Source: Linnemannia elongata (lineage: Eukaryota; Mortierellomycota; Mortierellomycetes; Mortierellales; Mortierellaceae). From it: a DNA stretch of 64,000 nt. Under the pieces are notes generated by a model. It had not been told where the DNA came from and ran no database searches. It saw nothing but the letters and a program-made list of their open reading frames with translations. The stretch covers positions 2,356,001 to 2,420,000 of the forward strand of contig JAXBDG010000009.1 in assembly GCA_036320915.1 (NCBI GenBank). The letters run 5' to 3'. The position numbers were made by a program, and so were the translations under genes. How positions within the stretch are numbered: position 1 is the first letter of the stretch; every line of letters starts with the position of its first letter. This document shows, in pieces, positions 14,001 through 28,560 of this stretch.

Positions 14001-14275
14001 GATGCCGATGCTCCTCCTGCTGCTACTGCAGTGGCAGCGTCTTCTCCAGAGGCACCAAGCTTGCCGTTGGATCCATAATCGCGCGAGTCTCTGCGGCGAC
14101 GATGATAATCATCGCCTCTGTTGTCACGTTCCCGTTCCCGGTCGCTGCTGCTGTGGTGGTAGGAAGACCGGCGGGGGTGAGTATCCTCCTCCTCCAGGAT
14201 ATCGGCACCAGCACCCTGGTTGGCTGTGAGACCGCGGTCATCAACGCCATCCATGATTTGATCGTAATCGTCCAT
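11055..14275 (-). CDS. Three-RRM SR-type mRNA-binding protein (Gbp2/Hrb1-like)
   Basis: Seven exons (14275-13669, 13534-13284, 13164-13011, 12263-12214, 11799-11485, 11367-11217, 11113-11055) join in phase to 528 residues. The N-terminus is Arg/Ser/Asp-rich with RSRSRSP motifs. RRM1 has RNP2 VYVGNLAY and RNP1 KGCGVVEF. RRM2 has VFVGNLPF and KGSGIVLF and ends in an MFDRYEWHGR motif. A second RS/Gly/Tyr-rich linker leads to RRM3 (IYIRNLPF, KGSGVVRF), which ends FNGYSYGGRSLEITYDR. Order and spacing match yeast Gbp2/Hrb1 and related hnRNP-M-like proteins, which bind nuclear mRNA and couple splicing quality control to export. The start at 14275 is chosen because the in-frame upstream extension looks like leader sequence. 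Two introns are long (747 and 414 bp). Confidence 0.88.
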
Positions 14276-14960
14276 GTTTCTTATTGTTTTCCTGCTACTG
14301 TACTTGTTGGCGGTCCGTTCGAGTTGAGTAGCTATGACAGCTGCTGTTGTTGTGTGTGTAACGAGAAAAAAAGAAAAGAGGTCCGCTGTCGGTATTGTTG
14401 TAAGTCGTTGTCCGGGCAATGAACTATTGTTTTGACGTGTCGTCGTCATGAGAGAAAGGAATGAGAATGATTAATTGAACTGTGTCAAGGATACACCGTC
14501 CGCAGTAACTAGCTTCCTCGTTGTCCGTGTCCGGCGTGTAGGATTCGTTCTCTCCCTTGTTGTATGGTGCTCTCTGCTCCTTCTGCTTTACCTTTTTGCT
14601 CTGCGTCTTTGGGTGGGATGAATGTTTCCGTTTAGTGGCAAGCAAAAGGGGGGGAGAGACAACCTCCTTACTCAAATGAAAAAAATTGATGTAAAAAAGG
14701 GTGAAGGCAATTCATTTTTTTTCGCTAAGCCACCTAAAACACAATTCATTCGTTGCCCATTAGACCCATTGGTCGACTTTCATCACTGTTGCAGCTTATT
14801 ATTGTTTTCCAGCTTATTGTTTTATTTGGTAGTGGTTAAGAGCTCAGGAAGGCAAGAAAAAAGAAAAAGAGGAAGGTGTATGATGCAAAATTATGAACAA
14901 AAAGGAAAAGAACAGCGTGCGATGGGAGACGATAAAATGAAGCAAGCACTCTCCAGTTTT

Positions 14961-17191
<2,231 letters not shown>

Positions 17192-17538
17192 CTAAAAATG
17201 TTTTGATTCTCTGTACGTGACTTTTTTCTTCACACGCACCTCCCTCTGTCTCTCTCCTCCACACACACATACAAAATCTGCTGACATCAACAACAGATCA
17301 AGGGCCTTGGTCCTTTGGTCTGGGGCAGAGGGGCAGACCATCAAAGTCTCCGCGGGGGAATGGAGAAGAATCGACTTCGCCAACGAGATATAATTGTATC
17401 CAAAGGCAATTACAACTGACATAATCAACGTATCAACTCAATTGGCGTTATGTTCTTAAATATGAATGCTTTGTGTTGTTTAATGATACGAAAATTGGAT
17501 TTAATAGGAAAAGGGAACGATAGAGGTTGTCCTCTAAC

Positions 17539-18192
17539 TTAGACACCGTACTTCTCGCGGTAGGTGCGCATCTGGGCCAAGTGTGCGCCATAGGTGCCCT
17601 GCTCCTCCATGTACTCCATGATATGCGACATCGTGACAATGGCCTTGACAGGGACACCGAAATCCCTCTCGACCTCCTGGATAGCCGACATATCGCCGTT
17701 CTTGCCCGTCTCTTGACGGTCAACCGCAACAAGGACACCGGCCAACTGAGCCTTGCAGTCCTCGATGATCTGGACCGATTCCCGAATGGCAGTACCGGCA
17801 GTGATGACATCGTCAATCACCAGAACCTTGCCCTTCAAAGCTGATCCAACAATGGTGCCGCCCTCGCCGTGGTCCTTCTTCTCCTTGCGGTTGAAGCAGT
17901 AAGGGGTATCCTTGTTGTAGGGGGCCTCAGCCAAGGCAATGACGGTCGTGCAGGCGAGGGGGACGCCCTTGTAGGCAGGGCCAAAGATAATGTCATGCTC
18001 GATACCGGAGTCGTTAACGGCGGCGGCGTAGAACTTGCCGATCTTGGAGAGGGAGGCACCTGTGTTGAAGAGGCCGGCGTTGAGGAAGTAGGGGGAGATA
18101 CGGCCGGACTTAAGGGTGAACTCGCCAAACTTCAAGACCTCGTTCTTGATAGCAAACTCGATAAACTCGCGCTGGTAATCCTTGATGCCCAT
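17539..18192 (-). CDS. URA5: Orotate phosphoribosyltransferase
   Basis: Single uninterrupted 217-residue frame. The enzyme joins orotate to PRPP to form orotidine 5'-phosphate in de novo pyrimidine synthesis, in the cytosol. Visible are the N-terminal [19 protein letters not shown] motif of the family, the [13 protein letters not shown] loop, the catalytic-loop lysines in [12 protein letters not shown] and the PRPP-binding motif [13 protein letters not shown]. Length equals that of yeast and bacterial PyrE/Ura5. It is on the same strand as the spermidine synthase gene and upstream of it. No intron, unlike most neighbours. Identification is firm. Confidence 0.97.
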   Translation of the reverse strand: MGIKDYQREFIEFAIKNEVLKFGEFTLKSGRISPYFLNAGLFNTGASLSKIGKFYAAAVNDSGIEHDIIFGPAYKGVPLACTTVIALAEAPYNKDTPYCFNRKEKKDHGEGGTIVGSALKGKVLVIDDVITAGTAIRESVQIIEDCKAQLAGVLVAVDRQETGKNGDMSAIQEVERDFGVPVKAIVTMSHIMEYMEEQGTYGAHLAQMRTYREKYGV

Positions 18193-18709
18193 ATTGGTTG
18201 TTCTGTTACGGTGGTTGGTAGGGAAGCGAGGAAGAGGTTGCTGTCGGTGTCCAAGGACTTGCTGCTGATGAGTGGAGGGTAGGTTGAGACATCAGAAAAG
18301 GGAAAAAGAAGAAAAAGAGCAAAAAGTGTCGCTTGGTCCTCTTTATTCAAGAAAATAAACAAAGAGTCTGAGACAGTCACATCTTCTTGGGAAGACGCGG
18401 TGTGAGAAAAAATGAACGAGCGCGACACCTTCAATCACACGCTCTCACACAGCTCAAGAAAGCAAAGTTGAAAGGGAAAAGTGCCGTGCAATTGAACGTA
18501 GAAATGCGCGGCGAAGCGGAGATAGGGTCTGGCTCACACAGATGTATCCTTCTCCGGTCAAAATCGGAGCATCTCTACCGCCTAACCGCCGCGGAATAAG
18601 CACCACACCGGTAGATAGACTTTGCCCTGACCTGGACTGACGCGTACCTTTGGAACCCTGTTTATTTGTTTTGCAGCGCAGTACTTTCACAGGTAGCAAA
18701 TAACACAAA

Positions 18710-19707
18710 CTAGGACATGTGGACGTCAGAATCCTTGTTTGATTGCTTTCCTTTGATGGCCTGATTCGACTTTAACGCAAACGAGGGTAAGGGTGGCACA
18801 GGTCCTGCACTTGTGGGTGGGCTGTCCAGCGCGTTCAATTCTTCTTCTGCCAGCTTGTGTCCCAATTGCAGTGCCTGCTTCATATGATAATGCTCCGCCC
18901 GCATCTTTGCAAACTTGTCATGGTCGACTATTTTTTTTTTAGCAAGGAAGATTAGAGCAATTGGTCAGTGGGTGCAGTGTAGTGAGTGGCTAATTGACAA
19001 GCGTAAAGATAATGCCTGACCGGAAATGCTTACTCTTCTTTGATGGTGGCTCATCATCGTCCTCTTCCTCAGAATCCCACTCGTCAGGGTCCTCCTCATC
19101 GTCATTATCGCCATCCTCGTCCTCTCTCTCGTCCTTCAAACCCTCCATGTACGACGGCACGGGAGGCGTATGTGCCAACGCAGCATGCTTCTTCTTTTTC
19201 CCATCCAATGAAAACGACTCTATATCCATACGCAGGTCAACAGGCAGGACGGAGTCAGTATTAGTTCCGTTTTGCTGTGACTCAATTTCAGCACGCAACA
19301 AGAGCCAACAGAGAAAGAAATTGGCGACGTTTCCTATTACCGTCATCGAGGTCGATAATTTTATCCAGCTCGTGGTCGTAATGAACATAAGGTGTCTTGG
19401 GCTCGTCGATCTTCATAGTCGAATCCTTTTGCGCCTCTGTTATCGTCAAATTCTCCTCATCCCACTTCAGTCTATAATCAAAAGGGTCATAACAGGGTCA
19501 GTAGAGGTATCACTGCTCCAAGTTGGTATTGGTGACGTGAACGGTGTGCTTTCACAGCAGAGAGAAGCGTGAAAGAGTCGCTTGTTATTGTTACCGAGGG
19601 GCGCGTTCTTCCTGTCCCTGCTGAGCAGCTGGTCGCTTGAGGATTCCTTTGGTGGGCTGGGCAGACAGGACAGGACTGTGTCTCACATGGGGTGGTGAAT
19701 GGCTCAT
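18710..19707 (-). CDS. GLC8: Protein phosphatase inhibitor-2 (IPP-2/Glc8 family)
   Basis: Four exons (19707-19595, 19471-19341, 19219-19034, 18927-18710) join in phase to 215 residues. The N-terminus holds KGILKRP, the GILK-type PP1 docking motif. The second exon has [21 protein letters not shown] and then EPKTPYVHY, the site phosphorylated by GSK3-type kinases in inhibitor-2. An acidic, disordered stretch follows (about residues 85-140). The last exon has [25 protein letters not shown], matching the inhibitory HYNE helix, here HYHM. The protein binds and modulates protein phosphatase 1 in cytosol and nucleus. The acceptor of exon 3 was chosen because earlier AGs bring in a stop. Short and disordered but with all three diagnostic motifs. 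Confidence 0.9.
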
Positions 19708-20533
19708 TGTAGTAGTCTTTGTCACTGTGGAGTGTGAATGAAAAAAGAAAAAGGAGAAGGCAAGGATGAGAGAGATGGCCGAAGAAAAAACTGGAAAAGA
19801 GAGCCAAGGTGCTCCCAGTTCAAGAGGGGTGAGAGGAGAGAGGCTGGCTCACTTTTCAGAGCAACAGTCACCTTTAGCCCAATATTGTAGTTGCACCACT
19901 GACTCTGACCATGTTCCCGCACTATGTATTTCGTCCCGTCGAGGCGTACTGGTAACGAAGAGAGAGTTACCGTCTCCATTTACCGCTTGTCCTACTCTCT
20001 CTCGAATGCTCTAGTCGATTCCCCCTCACAAGTCAAGGAGTGGTCAATGAATTTGAAGTATGCTTTGAGAAGAAAAGTGACAAACTCACCTCGAATTAGT
20101 GGCACTAGTTGACTTGAGGATCGACGGATCGACCTTTCGATCGCCAGTCCTCCTGCAGATCTTCTAATTCTTATCAGTGTCATTTGTTGATGAATGAACC
20201 ACATATGGTTGATCAGCGCCCTCGTCTTCCTTTTCTGTGCCTCGCAGATCTTCGTCGCGCGGTCAACTTGCTATCAGATCCAACGTGCTCAATAAGACAC
20301 ACCACAAACATTCACATTTTGTAGAGACAATCCGATTGTCAGCTTGTGTATCATTTTTCTTTGATGACCCTATTATGAAGGCAGCCTGTCTGCCTTCAGC
20401 TTTTTTTTAATTTCTCGCTGTGAGCGCTGTCCTCTCACACTCACTCGTCCTCTCTTGTCACCATCCCCACCCTCCCCTTCACACATCCTTCGCAGTTCCT
20501 TCCTCCTCTTTTCCTTTCCCCTCTCTCGTCCTC

Positions 20534-20845
20534 ATGGAGCACTATGACGGCATCACAAAGTCGATCATGACCAAAGTCCACAACTCCATGGCCTCAAGAG
20601 CGATTCAAGGGAACTTGCTGGTCGTCCTCATACCCACTATTAGACGTGTCCTTTGGTACAACCCTCAATCACTCTTCAAGTCTCTACCTCGATTCCTCTT
20701 CTTCCACGTCAAGGTACTTTAGACGACGCGACAGGCCGATTACTGACCGTCAGTCATGACTGGACCCCTTTCGAATACCTTTATGGCACCTCCTGTAATA
20801 GCCTGAGCTACAACAAAATAACATATACAGCTCGCCGCCAAATAG
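20534..20845 (+). CDS. Possible 64-aa hydrophobic small protein
   Basis: Weak model with exons 20534-20713 and 20831-20845. The 64 residues begin MEHYDGITKSIMTKV and contain a hydrophobic stretch NLLVVLIPTIRRVLW, then a basic/aromatic end (LPRFLFFHVK) and LAAK from exon 2. It is supported by a long C/T-rich leader directly before the ATG, a usable GTACTT donor and a TATACAG acceptor. I do not recognise the family. It could be a single-pass membrane protein of a small organellar complex, or chance. Confidence 0.35.
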
Positions 20846-21556
20846 GGCCTCAAACCCCATGTTGTACGTCTCTGAGGGAATAGGATCTTCTGCCTACCAC
20901 CTTGCTAATCATGGTGGGTGGTCAGGATGGATACAGTAATGTCAAGGACTCTGTAAGTCAATGTGGTACTGGTGATGGTGTTGGGAGTGAGGAGTGCAGG
21001 CGATAAAATGCCGTTTGTCGACTCCTCCTCTGCTTACCGTTTAACGGGAGAGAAAAAGATAATATCCGATCTACTTCTTTTCGCGTGTATTTTGTTGGCG
21101 CCCCATGTCGTTATCCATCTCTCCAATTCCCAACACTACAATCATATTATCTTTATAATGCTTTCCCTTTGTTGCCATCCTGACTTAGCTTCTTGAACAT
21201 GTTCCCTGGAGAGAGAATTTAACGTTCTCTTTGGTTACATGGTCAAAGAAAAGCTGGAAAAAAGAGCACTCAACCTTTGTGAATAAAAGCCATGATCTGC
21301 GCCGTATAAAATATATATAAGCAACCACATTAAAGACTATTTCGCAGTGCCAGTTTTGACGGTGGCGCGATTTTGTCCTATGGAGAAGGCAAAGAAAGAG
21401 AAATCGCGATGTCCCATGGAGAAGAAGAAAGTGTTGAAAGTTTGCGGTTGTTTTGATAGAATTCATTGCCATTCTTCTTATATTTGACTGCAGCTTTAAT
21501 ATCATTGCTAGAAAAGAGGAATAAACTATAAAATCGCCCTGGACACTCTCCTTTGC
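20846..21556. other. Intergenic, nothing recognised
   Basis: Sequence between the small candidate gene and the 3' end of the P450 gene. Short frames only; no motif, repeat or RNA gene recognised. Confidence 0.5.
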
Positions 21557-23043
21557 CTACTCACGGTAGTGATCAAAGATGATCTGCATACCATTCCTCG
21601 AATACATCGTAATATCCGACTCGGGCTTGGGCTCAAACCCATCAACAATCCTCCAAGTATACTTCTGCATCAACCTCACCATCGTATTCATCGCCTGGTT
21701 ATACGCAAAGTTCTGGCCCAAACAGATACGTGGCCCAGCATGGAACGGGAAGAACATGAACGGGCGTACCATCTTCACCCTTTCTGGTCCCCAACGGTCA
21801 GGGTCAAACTCCTCCGCATCTTCACCCCAGTACTCCTTCATCCGGTGGGTCACGTAGGAAGAATGGACGACGAGGGAACCCCTGGGGATAAAGTATCCGT
21901 TGGGGAGGACATCGTCTTCGAGACAGGTCTTGATGTTGAAGGGGACCGCCGGGTAGAGACGAAGAGTCTCGTTGATGACTTGTTTGAGAAACTTGAGCTT
22001 CTTGATGTCCTCGTGGTCGGGCTTACGGTCTTGGCCAACGACGGAGAAGATCTCTTGGCGGACGCGGTCCATCACCTCGGGGTGCTTGCCCAAGTTGTAG
22101 CACATGAACGTTAACAAGTTTGTCGTCGTGTCTCTTCCAGCCTATTTTGTTTTGTTTCAAGAACGATTACATGGTTAGGAGGATGAAAGAAGCACATTTA
22201 CATGCACAATCAAGCATGGGAGGCAACAGGGCATCATTTTTGCGAACAAGTAGAAGAAAATAACTTACGAGCAAAAAGTTCATCAACATGTCGCGAAGGT
22301 AAATACGATCAAACGGCTTTCCATTCTCATCCACAGAGTTCAAGAAATGAGTCAAAAGGTTATCATGTCTATTCTCATTCTCCTCCCCCTCCACCGCCTC
22401 TGAGTGTCTCTTCATCTCCCTCGCAATCGCAGAATCAACAATTGGCAATAACACCGCATCCATATCCTTCACCTTCTGCGGGAACTCAAAACTGGGCACA
22501 AGCGCCTGGTAATCACACAACCGGACCTTCCACCCACAGATCTTTTGTGTATAATTGAACGCGTGCACAAACTTGTTCTGAGGAACACCCAAGGCGTTGA
22601 CACAGTCTCCGAAGAGGAAGCCCGTGGCGGTATCGATGGTGTAGCGGGACCAGAGGTCTTGCGCGTCGATTGAAGCGCCGTGAGCGATTGTCGCATCGAG
22701 GATACCAAAGACTTGGTTGATCTGGGTCTCGATGTGAGCGGCGCCCTTATACTCTGTCACCTGAAAGTGGGGACGAGCCAAGGCGCGTTGGTTCTTCCAT
22801 GCTGCTCCGTCAGAATTGAAGATGCCTGTGCCCATAAAAGGGAAGAACGCCTTGTGGAAAGCAGGACCTATTTAGAGGGAAGAAAAAAGTGCGATTGTAG
22901 GTTTTCTTAGTTTCCAGTCATTTGTCAACAAAGATACATAAAAATGCGGCGTCAAAGCGCAAACAGCATGGTGTTCATGAAATCACGCGGGAAAACAATG
23001 TAAACAAATAAACATTGTCCTTGTCATTGTTCATCAACTACAT

Positions 23044-23079
<36 letters not shown>

Positions 23080-24230
23080 CTCTCTCTCTCTTTCTCATCG
23101 ATTTCAACCCTTTTCTTATTCACGATGAACGCGAAGTCGACTCAATTGGAAGACTGTATGTCAATAAAAGGATCATAACGAAAAGGTGGTGCTCTTTTCT
23201 GGAAAATTGTTTGCCAGCTACTTATTTACTCCCTTGTGGCGGAGCCAAAGGTGCGGAGAATTAACAAATAGCGAAAGAAAGTTGTGGAGAAATATGCTCC
23301 GGACATTTTTTCCTAGGATTGCCTCCTCTCCATCATGTCCAACATTGAACATTTCTTGACCAACCACTAACCCCTGTCTCTCACCATGTAATAGACAACC
23401 CCATCCGTTGTATATGTGCCCTTGTTAGTAATGAATGTAAAAAAAAGGGAGGAGGGTGGAAGAAAGTCCACTGTGACATGTGCCAGACGAAACTAAAAAA
23501 ACTTGTCTCTGACGACAAAGTTGTTTGTCCTTCGGCTTGTGTTAGAGCGGTTCGTGGGGAGGATCACAAAAAAATCTCGGTTGGCGGAAAAAAAAATAAA
23601 AAAAAATTCAAGGGTGAAGAGGAATAGGGGTAAGAGCACGAAAGAGAGGTGTACAAAGAATAGAATTGCCCTCTCCAGTTCTCTCATGCACCTCTTGAGC
23701 ACAAACAAGGGAGGGAAAAAACAAGCATGCATCCTCTTTTTGTGTGCTGCATTCGAACAACAGTAGCACATCAATTATCTCTTCAACTAACAGACAAAGA
23801 GCGAAAAAGAAGGGTTACCTTTAGGGTAGTTCTCAAAGTTCTTGACAAGCATATGCTGGACCGATGAGGGCTCAAACGCCAGAATCAAACAATGGCCCAC
23901 AACCTCCGTCGTCAACGTCAGCCCTTGCTTTGACAGCGCCTGAACCCATTTCAGTTCATCACCCTCTGCTCGGGCCTTGATGTATTGGTACGCGACATCG
24001 ACCATCATGAAGCGGGTTTTGAGATGAGGGATAGCTTTTCCACGTGGAGGGGCCTTCTTTCCAGAGCGGAGACGGCCGATCCAAAAATAGAGGATGGCTG
24101 TGAGGGCCAGCATGGCGAGCCCTGGGTTAGCTTTACTGCGCTTCATGAGGGAGCGTTGGCGGTTGCGGAGGAGCGTGAATACGTTGCTAAGCATCGTCGG
24201 GGTGACGGTAGTAGCTACTTGGGTCGACAT
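21557..24230 (-). CDS. Membrane-anchored cytochrome P450 monooxygenase
   Basis: Three exons (24230-23819, 22867-22269, 22141-21557) join in phase to 531 residues. A hydrophobic N-terminal anchor (about residues 40-55, LAMLALTAILYFW) followed by basic residues predicts ER attachment. The segment GIFNSDGAAWKNQRALARPHF is typical of the CYP52/CYP86/CYP4 group, many of which omega-hydroxylate fatty acids and alkanes. The I-helix oxygen-activation motif is AGRDTT, the K-helix ExxR is ETLR, the PERF-type motif is DPDRWGPER, and the haem loop is FHAGPRICLG with the axial Cys. All key residues are present, so it should be active. Intron 1 is 951 bp. Substrate is not deducible; a fatty-acid-type substrate is an inference. 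Confidence 0.93.
23045..23090. repeat. (CA)n-(CT)n microsatellite in P450 intron
   Basis: About 16 CA units followed directly by about 6 CT units, inside the 951-bp first intron of the P450 gene. Likely length-polymorphic. Confidence 0.9.
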
Positions 24231-27200
24231 TGTTGGCGTGTCGAAGAGGTAAGAGGAAGAGTGGAGGGGTGTACGAGTGTTTTGGAAGTGAACGAGGGCG
24301 TTGTCGCTGGTTGTGAGTGCAAGGGATAAGTGGTCTGTTGAAGAAGTGACAGTGCTGAAGTAAAGAGAGTTCAAGAATGGAGTGGAGTAAGGCAGGAATA
24401 AGCAACAGTGGTCAATGGTCAGTTGAATGGCCAATGAGGTTAAGAAAAGCAAAAGAGAAAAGAGAGTAGGAAAAAGGGAGAAGGATTGAAACAATCCTCT
24501 CCTTTTGTAGTAGAATAATCGCATCTCGCTGCCCACCGTTGGGGGACGAGCGCTTTCACAGCCCTTTCTTCTTCCTCAACACCGAAAGACAAGAGGCCAT
24601 GCTCATCCTTGAGAAAGAACGTTCAGAGATGGACTCAATTCATTACATACTCATGTGCGTTACTGCTCAACCCCATCATTGTTGCACAATCATCAACCAT
24701 TCCTTCAAAATGATTCTTACTATCACTTCGAAAACCAGTGCCCCCATTCCTTTCTTCTTCTCCACAAACCATGCACACACCTACGTCCCCAACCACCATC
24801 CTCTATCCCAACGCTCACTTTTTTTTGGTTCCCTTCTCCACAGACACGCTCACTTCTGAGTTGGAACCAAACTTACCACGTTTTGTCAAGAATGAAGCCA
24901 GGGGTGTGCGCCATTGCCCACCCATGCAAGGAGTAATTGTCGTCTTAAGGTAGAATCTCCATCACAGCAGGCATCATAGCGTGCGCGCACAAAGCACAAT
25001 GCAAAAGGAAATACCAAACAAGAAAAGTGTGAGAGGCTAGCAGCGCAATTGCCCTCTTCCATCCCCAGTCTTTGTGCGCATTGCTCTTTTCCGCTCTTGT
25101 TTGCACAACAATTAAAACTCCATCGATGGAGAATGGAAGTGAGAATAAGAAGAGTACCTTTTCGTACCACCCTGCAATGTCGAATGATGATGGTTGTTTG
25201 GATTGTTCGTTTTTTTTTGTTCTGTCGAGAAAAGGAGAAGGGTAGGAAATGGATACCTTTCCTTGCCAGGTAGTACTATATCCAAAACACACATACATAT
25301 ATATCAACAACAAGCGCCCATCTCCAATGACCTGCTTGTCCTCTCTGGTTGTTTAGCAACGTCTACCCAGTCAGACATGCCTTTGTATGAAGAGTACTTT
25401 GCTTTTCTTGCCTTGCCCATCCAGTCATTCTTCCTCGGCGAACTCGTTGCATACCCCAAGGATGACGGCGCCCTTTTCTCCCCAACCAAAACCATCCGCG
25501 GTTCCTCCCTTCTTCCATTTCCCCCCAAAAAAACAGTCTCTAGCGTCCTACCTCCTAGGTTCTTACCGATGTGGTGGGGTCTTAGTAGCAAGTGATGGGG
25601 TTCACGAGGTAGAGATGATCAGAAAGAAGCCTCCTCGAGCTGCAGCTACATCTCTTCCCTTCACTCCTTCCTACTTTCCCTCATTCTCTTCCTTCTTTCT
25701 TTACCACTGCGTGTATCCATCATTTATTGTTTGTTTGTTTTGTTTGTTACGAAACGCCTCTCTGCCTGTCTGCACTCTCCATAGAAAACACAAACAAACA
25801 AATTCGCTCAGCATCCATTCATCCACAAGGGCGTAGGGAGTACAAGATTCTCACTAAAGTGACTCTTTTCTCCCCTCGTTTTGGGCCAAGCATAAAACAA
25901 ACAGCAAACACAGTAAACAAAGAGGGAATGGAAGCATGGAGAGCAAGAGAGAGCGGATTGAACTTGTTTTTTTTGCTAGACAAATAGTCATCCTCTCACT
26001 AGGCTGGAGTAGTGTCTACAAGTCCACACCTTATACAAAACACAGCACCGCTTGATCTCCTTATGGTCGATTTCCTTGTGATGGTGAAGCGTTCCGTTTA
26101 TTGCAAAACTGCACGCGTCGGTGATGAGGGTAAACTGAGATCAGAGGAAGAGCCAGACGCGTTTTGACCTATGACGACGTGACGAATGATCAGGGAAAAT
26201 AAAAATACGACCCTTCTCAACCCCCCCCCCCCCCCCCCCCCGGCGATTTTCGGTTGCTTTCTTTCTCACATGCGTTACCCCACCTTTATCTTCCACTCAA
26301 CACCCTTTTGCTTTCCCAACTCTAACCCCATCAAGCAAGCAATCGTACTGCTGTCAATGAAGACCCTTTTGTCCAACAAAAAAGTGGAGAATGGCATTTT
26401 CACATGTGTAAAAGATCTGCAGCTCGATCGAGCAGGATACGCACACCTAAAAAAAAAAAAAAAAAAAAAAGACGCGCGGCTGGCAATTGATCGGATTCAA
26501 GAACAGAGGTTTTTGTTTTGTACTCTTACAAGTTGGTAAAACTCCTACTGTAAACTATTGCCCCACTGTAACAATCCTTCCGCCTTCCATCTTTTACCTC
26601 TCACCCCTCTCTCTCCTCTCACTGGTCTCTTCTTGAATTCCTAGTCACCAAAATAATGTACGTACCATGGCGTAATCTTTCGACCTAATAGAACTCGGCA
26701 AACCAAGAATATCACTTTAGGTTCTTCGATTGATTCTTTTACACTAAGTAATAGTGTTGTCATTCGCGGCGCGACCTCCCATATTCCCTCAAATTATATA
26801 AGGAACACGAGAGCTGAGGCATCAACCAACCGCCTGCTGGAGAAAGATCGATTTCTTCCAATCATAGCTACCTATACCGATGATGAGAAATGGAAAGTCC
26901 AAGTGCGCATTGTGTTTGAGCATGTTGTGATAAAGCGCCACAGTCGATTGTTAGTTCTAAGCGAGCAAGAGAAACTTTCGCGCCCTACATATTCTTTTAA
27001 ATAGCACTCACCATTCACAACAATGTAATTATGAAAGATACCGCTCTTGACCCAAACTTTGTGCTAAACCTCCAAATCTTGATGTCAACAAACCACTCTT
27101 GGAAGATGATGTTGAATCAAAACATGTGCTGTCCATTTTTTCAAGTTTGGATCACGTTGATATTGCAAAGTTCATAATTGACAGTCGACATGAAATCTTT

Positions 27201-27834
27201 ACGCGACTTTTTCTCTATATGCCGTAGGCTATGAAAACTTTTGATATCAGTAGATCTACTACCCAAAAAGACCCATCGGGGTCTTCCACATAAAACACCA
27301 TGGGGAAAGACTGAAGCGCAGGTTTCTTTCCAGGAAGTTTGGAATGAGGGGAAGAACACTGAACGAGGGTGAATCTTTATTTTCCAAAACCTGTGCATAA
27401 ACCTAGCGAGTCACGGGCTAAAAGATCTCAACCATCCTACCAGGTGTCTCTATTAAATTAAAGGTGACAGGGACTTGTTCTCTTGAACAGAGTGCGACCA
27501 AAGGAAACAAGGAAGGGTCCTCGAGTCGCTGGGATTTAAGGTTTAGGTGTTGAGCAAACAGTGTGATTAATGATGCTGCAAGAAGTGTCAGTTCAACCAG
27601 AAAATGCTGTTAGGTAACCGTTAACCAGGTCTTCAAGAGCATATCAAGAGTCGTATAGGTCAGAGACAGAGCAAACTAAATGATTTTTAGGATTTATTGA
27701 GGGTGGTGACAGATGTATGTAAAAGGGTTCAAGGGTTCAAGGGCAGAGCCGACGAAGGAAACAGGGCGGAGCCGGCAGAAGGAGACGGGACAGATGGTAT
27801 GGGACAGAGAAAACATGGACAGATTGTGGGCTGT
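24231..27834. other. Gene-poor 3.6-kb intergenic region
   Basis: No gene supported. It contains a 21-base C run (26221-26241) and a 22-base A run (26449-26470). A minus-strand stretch near 27160-27380 translates to a protein-like segment (residues such as FPMVFYVEDPDGSFWVVDLL) broken by a stop; it may be a relic of an unknown gene, but I cannot assign it. Confidence 0.5.
26221..26241. repeat. Poly-C run (21)
   Basis: Uninterrupted run of about 21 C in gene-poor DNA. Length is uncertain because such runs are error-prone. Confidence 0.85.
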
Positions 27835-28128
27835 CTATTGAGAATCTGGACCCTCAAAGCACGTCAGGCCAGTTGAAGTGATTGAAGCATCCTCACAGCA
27901 CTTATGCCAGTTGTTTCTCCATGCCTTCTTGGGCCAGCTGCTGTAAACAACAACACCTTTGCTGTTGATTTTCTTGAATTGAGGAACTGTTCCCAACCCA
28001 AGGCACTGTCTTGTCTCCTTCTTCATAACTTGATCAAGCCAATTGTGGCAATGACAGTAGACGTCTGCTTGCACAACGGACAGAGCAAGGAGAACCAACA
28101 GGGTCAAGAGAGCGAAAGGCTTTGTCAT
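27835..28128 (-). CDS. Small secreted cysteine-rich protein
   Basis: Single-exon 97-residue protein. Residues 1-21 form a clear signal peptide (basic start, Leu-rich core, cleavage after VVQA). The mature part of about 76 residues has six cysteines arranged CxC, single C, CC, C (YCHCH, RQCLG, KCCED, LTCFE), consistent with three disulfides. The gene has a TATA box about 95 bp upstream of the ATG and no intron. I do not recognise a family. Small size, secretion and cysteine content resemble fungal effector-like or antimicrobial proteins, but this is only a resemblance. Confidence 0.75.
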   Translation of the reverse strand: MTKPFALLTLLVLLALSVVQADVYCHCHNWLDQVMKKETRQCLGLGTVPQFKKINSKGVVVYSSWPKKAWRNNWHKCCEDASITSTGLTCFEGPDSQ

Positions 28129-28219
28129 GTCGTACGAGATGAGTGAGAAGGGTGTGGAAAAGTACAGAAGGAAGGTGTGTGAGGGGAGGAAGGGAGTTGC
28201 AGTGAGCTAGAGAGGGGGG

Positions 28220-28227
28220 TTTATATA
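28220..28227 (-). promoter_or_regulatory. TATA box of the small secreted protein gene
   Basis: Minus-strand TATATAAA-type element about 95 bp before the ATG at 28128, suggesting a strongly expressed or inducible gene. Confidence 0.6.
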
Positions 28228-28400
28228 TGTGTGAATCAGAAAGGTTGCCCCATGGTGGCTTTCCAGCTTAGTAATCTTGGGGCGCCTTAAGGAACAAGCG
28301 AGTAAAGACAGAATACCTGGTAAGGACCTTTCAGAGAGGAACAAAAAGATGATCGTAAAAGCGGCGGATCGGAGATTGAATGTCGAGAAGCTCTTCTCTT

Positions 28401-28560
28401 ACAACGGCGTCTCTTCGCATGCAATTCATTTTCTCACAACGGCGTCTTTTCGCGTGCAATTAATTCACCCACACCGGCGTCTCTATAGCGCGCAATTAGT
28501 CCGATTCGTGCAATGATCTCACAACGGCATCCCTTAGCGTGTAGTTAGGCCGATTCGCGT
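28401..28560. repeat. Degenerate tandem repeat, ~35-bp unit
   Basis: The core ACAACGGCGTCT..CGCGTGCAATT recurs starting at 28401, 28436, 28471 (as ACACCGG) and 28521. Spacing is 35, 35 and 50 bp. The longer last spacing comes from an extra CCGATTCGTGCAAT block at 28501 that recurs in altered form at about 28550. It lies upstream of the small secreted protein gene, about 270 bp beyond its ATG. Confidence 0.8.
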
